In this document: piece after piece, positions 36,739 through 44,158 of the stretch | How the letters are laid out: each line of letters begins with the position of its first letter | Position numbering within the stretch: position 1 is the stretch's first letter | NCBI RefSeq assembly: GCF_027257845.1 | Contig: NZ_JAPVOT010000013.1 | Coordinates: forward strand, 1-64,000 | Reading direction: 5' to 3' | Origin: Alteromonas sp. BMJM2 | GTDB taxonomy: Bacteria > Pseudomonadota > Gammaproteobacteria > Enterobacterales > Alteromonadaceae | DNA: 64,000 nucleotides | The notes under the pieces: generated by a model | Told to the model about the DNA's origin: nothing | The model's input: the letters and a program-made list of their open reading frames with translations, nothing else | The model's database searches: none | Translations under genes and position numbers: made by a program

Positions 36739-37092
36739 ATGAGCACAGCGATTCGTCCTTCAAGCAAACCCTTTGTAGATCGTCGAAAGTTTCCTTATGG
36801 CTTTAAAAAATCGGGAGATTTTAGTATTTCCGAGGCAAATATTCTCACCACCTACGGCAGTACTCTGCTTGGCCTAGAAAGCGGTGACTTGAAACCTGAA
36901 ACAGCAGACGAAAAGCATTTCGTTAAGTTTGTAAACGGTAAAGCTCAAGCATCCGGTAGTATCGAAAAAACGTGGGCGAAGTATGTTCAGCTAGCAAGAG
37001 GAAGAAAGCAGTTCTTTACATTGCATAGTAGTGCTAGTAATCAAGCGGATTATGATGAATCCTACTCTGACGACGAGTTCGATGTAGCCTAA
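36739..37092 (+). CDS. maoP: Macrodomain Ori organisation protein MaoP (DUF413)
   Basis: A 117-aa protein with the DUF413/MaoP core: RRKFPYGFKKSGDFSISEANILTTYGSTLLGLESG, a DEKHFVKFVNG segment, KTWAKYV and a final acidic tail. In E. coli MaoP is needed with the maoS site to organise the Ori macrodomain, and the gene is divergent from hdfR, as here. ATG 36739 starts the conserved part, with GGAA upstream; the frame is open 35 codons further up without similarity. A terminator follows at 37112-37139. No maoS sequence was identified by eye. Confidence 0.85.
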   Translation: MSTAIRPSSKPFVDRRKFPYGFKKSGDFSISEANILTTYGSTLLGLESGDLKPETADEKHFVKFVNGKAQASGSIEKTWAKYVQLARGRKQFFTLHSSASNQADYDESYSDDEFDVA

Positions 37093-37111
37093 ACCTCAAC
37101 ATAACGTATTA

Positions 37112-37139
37112 AAAAAGCTCGCAAATTTGCGGGCTTTTT
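37112..37139 (+). terminator. Rho-independent terminator after maoP
   Basis: AAAAAGC-CGCAAATTTGCG-GCTTTTT hairpin with one internal mismatch and a terminal T run. Confidence 0.85.
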
Positions 37140-37299
37140 CGTTTGCGTAAAATGATCTCAATCAAGAAGTCAGCAGAACAAATTACAAACATGATGTTTT
37201 ATAGGTAGAAGTGACTACACTTATTATAGAGAAAATAATGCATGCTCAACGTAACGGCAGCCTATTTTTTCTTATCAGCCGAGCAAAGGAGGCGCAAAG

Positions 37300-38043
37300 A
37301 TGATTATAAGTTCAAAACAACTCACCCAATATTCTATACATGCCACAGATGACAAGATTGGCGGCATAAAAGATATCCTCTTTGACGATGAAACCTATAC
37401 AACACGCTACTTAGTAGCAGATACCAACACTTGGTTACCGTTGAGCAGGAAGGTAGTGATATCTCCGGTATCAGTATCTCAGGTTGATGTTGAAGAGGAA
37501 AGCGTACACGTAGACATGACCGTCGACACCCTTAAAAATAGCCCATCGATTGACGAACACAAGCCGGTTTCTAGAGAGTATGAGGAGCATTTGTTCAAGT
37601 ATTTTGGCTATGGCTATTACTGGATTGGTCCCGGAGCATGGGGGGAATACGCACACCCTAACGAGTTGGTGACTTCCCCTACCGATGAAGAGGCTGAGAG
37701 CGCGCTTCCATCAGACTCAACTAATCATTTGCGCGCATGCGGCGAAATAGATGGTTATGAAGTTGCGACTACCGACGATAAAGTAGGGCACATTAGCGAT
37801 TTTCTGATCGATACGAAAACATGGCAATTGGTAATTCTAGTAGTGGATACCAACAACTGGCTGCCAGGCGGCAAACATTTGGCATTGTTACCTAGCGACA
37901 TTAAAGAAATTGACTGGGCGGCACACCATGTGGCGGTAAACTTAAATCATGACGATTTGGTACAACGCCCTGAAGTGGATAATGACAAGTTAGGTGATGG
38001 GCATTACATTGCTGCACTTATCGCGCAAATTACTGAGACTTAA
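37300..38043 (+). CDS. PRC-barrel domain protein with two repeats
   Basis: A 247-aa soluble protein with two PRC-barrel domains: residues 1-65 (ATDDKIGGIKDILFDDETYTTRYLVADTNTWLP) and about 145-210 (ATTDDKVGHISDFLIDTKTWQLVILVVDTNNWLP). A tyrosine-rich linker (HLFKYFGYGYYWIGPGAWG) joins them. PRC-barrel domains occur in photosynthetic reaction-centre H subunit, in RimM and in stress-linked proteins; the role here is unknown. AAAGGAGG about seven bases before ATG 37300 is an excellent Shine-Dalgarno, suggesting high expression. Monocistronic. Confidence 0.85.
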   Translation: MIISSKQLTQYSIHATDDKIGGIKDILFDDETYTTRYLVADTNTWLPLSRKVVISPVSVSQVDVEEESVHVDMTVDTLKNSPSIDEHKPVSREYEEHLFKYFGYGYYWIGPGAWGEYAHPNELVTSPTDEEAESALPSDSTNHLRACGEIDGYEVATTDDKVGHISDFLIDTKTWQLVILVVDTNNWLPGGKHLALLPSDIKEIDWAAHHVAVNLNHDDLVQRPEVDNDKLGDGHYIAALIAQITET

Positions 38044-38058
38044 AACGAACATAAAAAA

Positions 38059-38086
38059 ACTGCGTCCGCTTATTAGTGGACGCAGT
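38059..38086 (-). terminator. Leftward terminator after the ArsR gene
   Basis: ACTGCGTCC/GGACGCAGT hairpin that, read leftward, is followed by TTTTTTTATG. It ends the sulfur-type ArsR gene. Confidence 0.8.
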
Positions 38087-38088
38087 GT

Positions 38089-38115
38089 GGGCGTGCAGTA
38101 AAAATTAACACGCCC
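38089..38115 (+). terminator. Probable rightward terminator after the PRC-barrel gene
   Basis: GGGCGTG/CACGCCC hairpin with a 13-base loop, followed by TTGTTCT. Weaker than its neighbour at 38059-38086 because the T tract is short. Confidence 0.5.
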
Positions 38116-38120
38116 TTGTT

Positions 38121-38432
38121 CTATTCACAGAAAAATTCATACATAAGCGCAATTAAGCGCTTCACTCTTTCATCAGACAAACGATAGAAAATAGTTTGAC
38201 CTTCCCTTCTCGTCGCCACCATATTGGACTCGCGCAACAATGCTAAGTGCTGCGATATAACAGGCTGTGAAACGCTAACAACTTGCAATAATTCAGACAC
38301 AGACTTCTCTTGCTTAAGGAGAGAACAAAGGATCATGAGCCTAGTCTTGTTCGCAAATTGCTTTAGAAAAAATTCCGCTTCGGCAGAATGTTCCATCATC
38401 TCGCTTGGGCTTAACACAACTTCTTCAGACAT
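38121..38432 (-). CDS. ArsR-family regulator of the BigR/SqrR sulfur-sensing type
   Basis: A 103-aa winged helix repressor. The recognition helix is VSVSQPVISQHLALLRESNMV and the wing MVATRREGQTIFYRLSD, both matching the BigR/YgaV/SqrR branch. Two cysteines, Cys36 in LMILCSLL and Cys102 in EFFCE, are placed exactly as the redox pair that forms a di- or polysulfide in BigR and SqrR on exposure to reactive sulfur. The metal-site cysteines of classical ArsR are not present. Divergent from it is a rhodanese gene, which supports a role in sulfide/persulfide stress. The intervening palindrome at 38480-38495 is the likely operator. Confidence 0.85.
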   Translation of the reverse strand: MSEEVVLSPSEMMEHSAEAEFFLKQFANKTRLMILCSLLKQEKSVSELLQVVSVSQPVISQHLALLRESNMVATRREGQTIFYRLSDERVKRLIALMYEFFCE

Positions 38433-38479
38433 AAGGGCTTCCTAATGACATTAACTTTACCCACGAATCTACCGCTTTA

Positions 38480-38495
38480 TTATACTAAAGTATAA
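38480..38495. promoter_or_regulatory. Candidate BigR-type operator
   Basis: TTATAC-TAAA-GTATAA, a perfect 6-bp palindrome with four-base spacer between the divergent ArsR and rhodanese genes. A related arrangement of TATAC and TTATAC half-sites recurs near 38565-38585, closer to the rhodanese start. AT-rich palindromes are usual for this repressor family. Confidence 0.55.
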
Positions 38496-38606
38496 GCTTT
38501 TCTGACAAAACAATTAAAATAGACGCTAAAATGGCGATATTATCTTGTCTCAGAGAAATCATAACTATACATTAGTTTATACTTATATTAATTTTTGGAA
38601 AGTAAA

Positions 38607-38957
38607 ATGCTGATTGATGTAAAAACACGTTTAGAAAATATTGATGTGGATATTCGAATTGTCTCGGCAAAAGAGGCCGCAGACGAAATGAAAACTAACC
38701 AAGGGCTATTAGTTGATGTTAGGGAGCCAGCGGAAGTGGCAGAAAATCATGTAGACGCCTCACTTCATATTCCACGAGGCATATTGGAAATGAAAATGCT
38801 AGAGCTTGAAAAGGATGCAGCAAAACCCATCTACCTGCATTGCGCATCAGGGGCACGAGCCAAGCTTTCTGCTGAACAACTCATAAAAATGGGCTACGAA
38901 AATATATCTGTTATTACTTGTTCGTTAGCAACCATCAAACAAGTTCACCGCACATAA
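38607..38957 (+). CDS. Rhodanese-domain sulfurtransferase
   Basis: A 116-aa single-domain rhodanese. LLVDVREPAEVAENHVDASLHIPRG is the typical N-terminal half, and the active-site loop HCASGARA contains catalytic Cys79, which carries the persulfide. ATG 38607 has GGAA upstream; the frame runs four codons further up to a TTG. A second cysteine, Cys105, lies in the C-terminal strand-helix. With the divergent BigR-type repressor it forms a sulfide-response pair, although no sulfide:quinone reductase, persulfide dioxygenase or YeeE/YedE transporter is present beside it. Confidence 0.85.
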   Translation: MLIDVKTRLENIDVDIRIVSAKEAADEMKTNQGLLVDVREPAEVAENHVDASLHIPRGILEMKMLELEKDAAKPIYLHCASGARAKLSAEQLIKMGYENISVITCSLATIKQVHRT

Positions 38958-39011
38958 ATGCAAAGAACTGTATATACTCGAGTTTATTGTTTATATAAGA
39001 ACGGTTGAAGT

Positions 39012-39944
39012 ATGCTGAAGTCGACATTAGAGCAGTGGAGAATGTTTAAAGCCGTGGTGGATGCTGGCGGCTTTAATCAAGCGTCTTTGGTGGTACATAA
39101 AAGCCAATCCAGTGTCCATCATGCTGTTCAAAAGCTAGAAAATGGCATAGGCGTGGTGCTATTTGAGAACAGTGGTCGCAAGGTCAAACTCTCCCCTCAG
39201 GGAGAGGTAATGTATCGCAGAGCCACTTTTCTTCTCGATGAGGCTCAGAAACTAGAGTCCATTGCGCATAGCCTTCGCTCAGGCACCGAGACCACGTTAC
39301 GAGTAGCAGTAGACATCATTTTCCCCTCACACCTTCTTTATAATGTGCTTAATAAAGTTTCTGAGGAATTCCCTCTATTGCGCGTCGAGTTGGAAGAGAC
39401 GGTGCTAAGCGGCAGTAATACCTTACTCTCAAGCGGGAATGTAGACATTGGCATTTCTCCTTTCTTATACCCCAGTGGTTTCAGTGAGGACCTTTGCGAA
39501 ATAGAATTCGCGGCGGTGGCACATAAAGACCATCCCCTTCATCAACTCAACCGCACCCTAACCCTCGAAGATTTGAAATCTCACAGGCAAATTGTAGTTC
39601 GTGATTCATCGGCAGAACGCAAAGTAGACGCAGGTTGGCTTGGCGCTGAGCAGCGCTGGACCGTAAGCCATATAAGAACGTCGGTTGATATTATTGCTCA
39701 AGGGCTTGGGTTTGCATGGCTACCAATAGCTATTATAAAAAATGAGCTCGAAAGCGGATTGTTAAAGCCGTTACCACTTAATAACAATGCGGCGTTAAGA
39801 AAGGCACTGCTTTATTTATCTTTTGAAGATGGCGACGCACTTGGTCCTGCCGCAAGAGCCTTCATTGGCGAACTTCGCTATCAGACCATGCAACTGCCCA
39901 CCTCTGACTTTATGGATTCGGATTGTATTGAGGATGATACGTAA
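39012..39944 (+). CDS. LysR-family transcriptional regulator
   Basis: A 310-aa LysR regulator. The N-terminal HTH is LEQWRMFKAVVDAGGFNQASLVVHKSQSSVHHAVQKLENGIGVVLFENSGRKVKLSPQG, followed by an effector domain with the LRVAVDIIFPSHLLYNVL strand. Start ATG 39012 is preceded by a modest GGTTGAAG. It lies 55 bases after the rhodanese on the same strand and could be co-transcribed. Target and inducer are unknown. Confidence 0.85.
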   Translation: MLKSTLEQWRMFKAVVDAGGFNQASLVVHKSQSSVHHAVQKLENGIGVVLFENSGRKVKLSPQGEVMYRRATFLLDEAQKLESIAHSLRSGTETTLRVAVDIIFPSHLLYNVLNKVSEEFPLLRVELEETVLSGSNTLLSSGNVDIGISPFLYPSGFSEDLCEIEFAAVAHKDHPLHQLNRTLTLEDLKSHRQIVVRDSSAERKVDAGWLGAEQRWTVSHIRTSVDIIAQGLGFAWLPIAIIKNELESGLLKPLPLNNNAALRKALLYLSFEDGDALGPAARAFIGELRYQTMQLPTSDFMDSDCIEDDT

Positions 39945-40612
39945 CTAATACAAAGCGGGTAATATTTTCAAACCACCGAGTAATATTGTCACGCTATTAG
40001 TGAGAAACATTTTTCTCAGCAGCTGTATTGCCTGTTTCAATAGGCATGCTTTGTTAGTAATGAGCTCACAAATCGTCGATCTTCAGATAATAATTAGGCT
40101 ATAAGTAGATAATAGCTAGCCATACAATGCGCAACACGCGCGACGAGTTGTGCCATTTTGCCTATCTAAAACGCGTTTGGACGTTCCACAAACGCCCTTG
40201 CCTATATGCTCTTCGCCCTATATTGGTCCTTTATTTGTATGCTTGCGATTACACCACTCATAACCGCTCTTATACATTTCTTGCTACCGCACCTACAAAA
40301 ACAGGTTAAAAAGGTCACAAGTAAAACCACTGTAAAGGGAATGATTTTTGCAGAATCCCCCTCCAGAATAGTGCTTGTGACATAAAGAATAAAAACCGAG
40401 CCAAAACACCAACATGCCTTCGGGTAAAGGTTATAAGATGACGGAAATACCGTTGCGTGTTTTATGTTCACATTTTAGGGCATTAAATAAAATTACAATG
40501 CAGAGGTCAATTCTTCCATACTTAATGGTAGACTTTTGTCTTAATGCGAAATTATATAATTGATATTGTTCCAGTTTTCACACCTATGGAATAGATAAAG
40601 AGGGAATCTCAC
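39945..40612. other. Intergenic stretch of about 670 bases before the signalling operon
   Basis: No firm gene. A leftward GTG-started frame (40202-40471, 89 codons) encodes two hydrophobic segments (ACWCFGSVFILYV and IIPFTVVLLVTFLTCF) but lacks a Shine-Dalgarno, so I do not call it. A TATAAT-like box near 40552-40560 may belong to the promoter of the operon that starts at 40613. No TGGCAC-N5-TTGC sigma-54 site was seen. Confidence 0.45.
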
Positions 40613-41947
40613 GTGCTTACCGTATTACTTGTCGACGACGACGCTGAATTTACAGAAGTAGCTTGTACCATTATTGAGTTTTTGGGGCACGAAGTGCTTA
40701 CGGCGGCTACGCTTCAAGAAGCAAGAAACTGGCTAGAAAAAGAAACGTTCGACCATATCTTACTTGACTTCATGCTGCCGGACGGAAGCGGAGCGCATTT
40801 ATTCGACGAGTTAGACTCATTGGATAAGCGCCCTCGAGTAACACTAATCACTGGTCACCCATCAGTAAAAAGCGTTATTAAAGGATTGTGCGGACCAAAT
40901 ATTGACTATCTTGTTAAACCGATTCAGCGAGAAGACATAGAAGCGGTATTAACGAAAAAATCAGAAAAAGCCGCACCGAAAAAAGCAAAAATCGAAAAGC
41001 ACTTCGACCTTCTTATCGGTGAATCGCCGGCAATGAAAGATCTTTACAAGCTAATATCGCGAGTGAGTAAAACCAGTGCAAACGTCATGCTGCTAGGTGA
41101 AAGTGGTGTGGGTAAAGAAGTGGTCGCTGCGGCAATTCACAAAGCATCTGACAGTGAGGGTGCCTACGTGGCAACTAACTGTGGTGCATTTTCTAAAGAG
41201 TTAATTGCCAGTGAGCTATTTGGCCACGAGAAAGGCGCTTTTACTGGCGCTGTAGGTCGTAAAGAAGGTGTATTTGAACAAGCAGAGAGCGGCACGCTGT
41301 TTTTAGATGAAATTACCGAAATGCCAATCGATATGCAGCCTAATTTACTGCGTGTTTTAGAAAACAAAGTGGTGATACGCGTTGGGGGTACCAAAACTAT
41401 TCCCGTCAATTGTCGCGTTGTATCAGCCACTAACAGAACCATGGAAGAGATTGCGCAAAGCAAGGTGTTGCGAGAAGACATCTACTTCAGACTAGCCGTA
41501 TTTCCCATTACTATTCCACCGCTTCGCGAAAGAAAAGAAGATATTGCTCTTCTTGCAAAAACCTTCATTGAAGAGTTTAACAAAGACAATAATGCCAAAT
41601 TTAAGTGGGATGACACACAGCTTGATACTCTGCAGGCCTACGATTGGCCGGGCAACGTGCGAGAGCTTCGCCACTTTGTTCACCGCGCGGCAATAATGAG
41701 CGATCCAGAAAGTAATGTATTGGAGCTGCCAAAAACTATTGAATCTCCGTTTGCGCAAAAGCAAAGCACAACCCCCTCTTTGCAAGCAGGTCGAACTATT
41801 GAGGATGTAGAAAAAGAGCTTATCTACGCCACGCTTGAAAAAGTAAATGGCAATAAGACAATGGCAGCTGAAATGCTAGGTATTAGCACCAAAACACTTT
41901 ACAACCGACTGCATGCCTACGGCGATTTAAGTAAAGACGAGCAGTAA
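40613..41947 (+). CDS. Sigma-54-dependent response regulator (NtrC family)
   Basis: A 444-aa activator: receiver domain (phosphoacceptor Asp52 in LLDFMLPDGSG, Thr80, Lys102), AAA+ domain with Walker A GESGVGKE at 162-169 and the sigma-54 contact loop GAFTGA at 208-213, and a C-terminal Fis-type HTH (NGNKTMAAEMLGISTKTLYNRL). It should activate RpoN promoters when phosphorylated. GTG 40613 is used, with GAGGG about eight bases upstream. It heads a five-gene signalling operon. Its cognate kinase is probably one of the two kinases downstream. Confidence 0.92.
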   Translation: MLTVLLVDDDAEFTEVACTIIEFLGHEVLTAATLQEARNWLEKETFDHILLDFMLPDGSGAHLFDELDSLDKRPRVTLITGHPSVKSVIKGLCGPNIDYLVKPIQREDIEAVLTKKSEKAAPKKAKIEKHFDLLIGESPAMKDLYKLISRVSKTSANVMLLGESGVGKEVVAAAIHKASDSEGAYVATNCGAFSKELIASELFGHEKGAFTGAVGRKEGVFEQAESGTLFLDEITEMPIDMQPNLLRVLENKVVIRVGGTKTIPVNCRVVSATNRTMEEIAQSKVLREDIYFRLAVFPITIPPLRERKEDIALLAKTFIEEFNKDNNAKFKWDDTQLDTLQAYDWPGNVRELRHFVHRAAIMSDPESNVLELPKTIESPFAQKQSTTPSLQAGRTIEDVEKELIYATLEKVNGNKTMAAEMLGISTKTLYNRLHAYGDLSKDEQ

Positions 41948-41961
41948 CAGGGCAAAACGTA

Positions 41962-42198
41962 ATGACCGACGATGAATTTTCTAAAATAAGCGTTTTTGTA
42001 CATGACGCTCGTAAACCACTTAACCGTATTTCCATGCAGGCTGAATTAGTCAAAATGGCCTTAAATGGTGATATACCTGCGCAAAAAGCTGCTGAAGCAC
42101 TCGATAAGATAATTGCTAGCGCAAAGGATTGCAGTAACACCCTCGCTGAAATGACAACACAGATGAGTGCATCAAATTCGGATAGTAGTGATGATTAA
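41962..42198 (+). CDS. Stand-alone histidine-kinase DHp-like domain
   Basis: A 78-aa protein beginning MTDDEFSKIS and then VFVHDARKPLNRISMQAELV. HDARKPLNRI is an H-box of the HisKA type with a candidate phosphorylated His14, followed by one more helix (AAEALDKIIASAKDCSNTLAEM) that would complete a four-helix-bundle dimer. There is no ATPase domain, no sensor and no membrane segment. AGGG about nine bases upstream supports translation, and it overlaps the following kinase gene by 8 bases. It might act as a phosphotransfer partner or decoy between the kinases and receivers of this operon. Function is inferred only from the motif and context. Confidence 0.7.
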   Translation: MTDDEFSKISVFVHDARKPLNRISMQAELVKMALNGDIPAQKAAEALDKIIASAKDCSNTLAEMTTQMSASNSDSSDD

Positions 42199-43705
42199 CA
42201 AAATTTTGTCGTCTGTTTATAGCTGGATATTGATGGTAGTCATGGTAATGGGGATTATCACCGCTAACTCTTTCTACGTTGTGGACACATTGGACGATTT
42301 ATCTGCACTTGAAGCAAAATTATTCAGTACAAATCGTATTATCAGCGCCGTCAACAAACTTCATGTTGTGTTACTTCGTGCAGAATCAGGGCAAAGAGGC
42401 TATTTACTCACCGGTGATGAAGCCTATTTGATGGAGTACACCGAAACGCTTAATACGTTTTCATCTGTAGCTGAAGAAGTTGAGGTCAGCGCGTTTGCCT
42501 CAGACACCCCTGAACAAAATGATCGAATAAGTGAATTGCTTGTTTTAACCAAACAAAAAATCAATAGCATGGTCGAGATTGTAGAGCTAGCTCGTTCAGA
42601 CCAGCGCGCCCAGGCCATCGACCTTTTGCGTTCTGATCGCGGTTTGCGTTTGTACAATCAGTTTGAGGGTGTTTTTGAGGAAGTAGACAGTTCAGAACGA
42701 GACATCCAAGGCACTCACTTGGCTAGCTTGATGAAACTGCGTCGCGACTCTGTCAATACGTTAATTATTTCATCAGCCACTACCCTACTTCTTATTGTCA
42801 CCATCTTCTTGCTGTTGAAAGTTAATGCAAGAGAGAACGAAAAGCATCAATCTGAGCTTGAAGGGATCAACGAAGAGCTAGAAGCCAAGATAGCAGCCCG
42901 CACTCAAGAACTAAGCGTATATTCTGACGAACTAGCGCGTAGCAACAGAGAGTTAGAAGACTTCGCTTTTGTGGCCTCTCACGACCTTCAAGAGCCGTTG
43001 CGAAAAATTCGCGCTTTCGGCAATCGAATAGAGTCAGGTTATGGCGATGTTATCGATGAGCGAGGTAGAGACTTTCTTGCGAGAATGCTTAACGCGGCTG
43101 AGCGTATGTCCATGCTCATTTCAGACTTGCTGTCATTCTCTCGAGTTTCCACCCGCGGTAAAGAATTTACGGATGTAGAGCTCAACACCATTTTCTCAGG
43201 TGTTTTGGGCGACCTTGAAATAGCAATTGAAGAAAAATCTGCTCAAATTAACGTGGCAGACATGCCAAGAATGCGCGGTGATAAATCTCAGCTTGAACAG
43301 TTATTTTTAAACCTTATTTCCAACGCGCTTAAGTTTCAGCCAGTGGATGTCGCGCCGATAATCAACATAGAGTGTCAAGACCTTACAAGTGAAGAGCAAG
43401 GCACATTACTGAAGTCTGATGAGTATCAGTGGATTAAAATTACCGTTACTGACAATGGTATTGGCTTTGAACAGTCTTTTGCCGAAAAAATATTTGCCCC
43501 ATTTCAGCGATTGCACGGTAGAAGTGAATATAAGGGCACAGGGATTGGACTTGCAGTGTGCCGACGGATTGTAGAAAGACATAACGGAACCATAGCCGCC
43601 ACCAGTGAACCTGGCAAGGGCGCTAAGTTCGATATTATTTTACCCCTAGACAGCGAGCCTTTTGGCTCAGATAACGAAAATGGAGAGTCTTCGCATGATG
43701 CGTAA
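42191..43705 (+). CDS. CHASE3-domain sensor histidine kinase
   Basis: About 504 aa. Transmembrane helices at roughly 11-31 and 190-210 bracket a periplasmic CHASE3 domain with the signature LRAESGQRGYLLTGDEAYL. A coiled coil leads to HisKA with His264 in FVASHDLQEPLRKI, then HATPase_c (NLISNALKFQ, DNGIGFEQSFAEKIFAPFQRLHGRSEYKGTGIGLAV). This cytosolic half is of the phytochrome-like kinase group usually paired with single-domain response regulators. I start at ATG 42191, overlapping the DHp gene; a GTG and an upstream ATG at 42167 are alternatives. It overlaps the next response-regulator gene by 11 bases. Confidence 0.9.
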   Translation: MINKILSSVYSWILMVVMVMGIITANSFYVVDTLDDLSALEAKLFSTNRIISAVNKLHVVLLRAESGQRGYLLTGDEAYLMEYTETLNTFSSVAEEVEVSAFASDTPEQNDRISELLVLTKQKINSMVEIVELARSDQRAQAIDLLRSDRGLRLYNQFEGVFEEVDSSERDIQGTHLASLMKLRRDSVNTLIISSATTLLLIVTIFLLLKVNARENEKHQSELEGINEELEAKIAARTQELSVYSDELARSNRELEDFAFVASHDLQEPLRKIRAFGNRIESGYGDVIDERGRDFLARMLNAAERMSMLISDLLSFSRVSTRGKEFTDVELNTIFSGVLGDLEIAIEEKSAQINVADMPRMRGDKSQLEQLFLNLISNALKFQPVDVAPIINIECQDLTSEEQGTLLKSDEYQWIKITVTDNGIGFEQSFAEKIFAPFQRLHGRSEYKGTGIGLAVCRRIVERHNGTIAATSEPGKGAKFDIILPLDSEPFGSDNENGESSHDA

Positions 43706-44147
43706 ACAAGCCCAATCAATTAATATTTTAATGGCAGATGACGACGAGGATGATCGTTTACTCACCGTTGATGCACTTAAAGAATCCCGTGTGTTGAACA
43801 CTCTTTTCTGTGTTGAAGACGGCGTAGAGCTTCTTGAATTCTTGCGCCATGAAGGCAAGTACGCCGATGCAGAAAAGTATCCGCGCCCAAGTCTCATTTT
43901 GCTCGATTTGAATATGCCTCGTAAAGATGGCCGCGAGGCGCTTCAAGAGTTAAAGAACGACCCCAAACTTCGCAGTATACCCGTGGTTATCTTAACCACC
44001 TCGAAAGAAGAGGAAGACATGTTGCGTGGGTACGACTTAGGTTGTGCCTCGTATATTACCAAGCCAGTGAATTTTGAGGGTTTGGTTGACCTAATGCGAG
44101 CACTTGGTCGCTATTGGATTGAATTCGTAGAACTACCACACGAGTAG
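43695..44147 (+). CDS. Single-domain response regulator (Rcp1-like)
   Basis: A 150-aa receiver without output domain. Acid pocket Asp15/Asp16, phosphoacceptor Asp71 in LILLDLNMPRKDGREAL, signalling ILTTS and Lys in TKPVNFEG. The form (long loop EFLRHEGKYADAEKYPRPSLIL) is that of Rcp1-type regulators that work with phytochrome-like kinases. ATG 43695 follows GGAGAG at seven bases. It is embedded between two kinases, so it likely shuttles phosphate from the CHASE3 kinase to the hybrid kinase or to the DHp protein; this is inference. Confidence 0.88.
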   Translation: MMRKQAQSINILMADDDEDDRLLTVDALKESRVLNTLFCVEDGVELLEFLRHEGKYADAEKYPRPSLILLDLNMPRKDGREALQELKNDPKLRSIPVVILTTSKEEEDMLRGYDLGCASYITKPVNFEGLVDLMRALGRYWIEFVELPHE

Positions 44148-44158
44148 CGGAGTACTAG

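Noticed and set aside
40202..40471. Leftward 89-codon frame with two hydrophobic segments
   Set aside because: GTG start without a Shine-Dalgarno, no recognised family, in AT-rich intergenic sequence where hydrophobic frames arise by chance.
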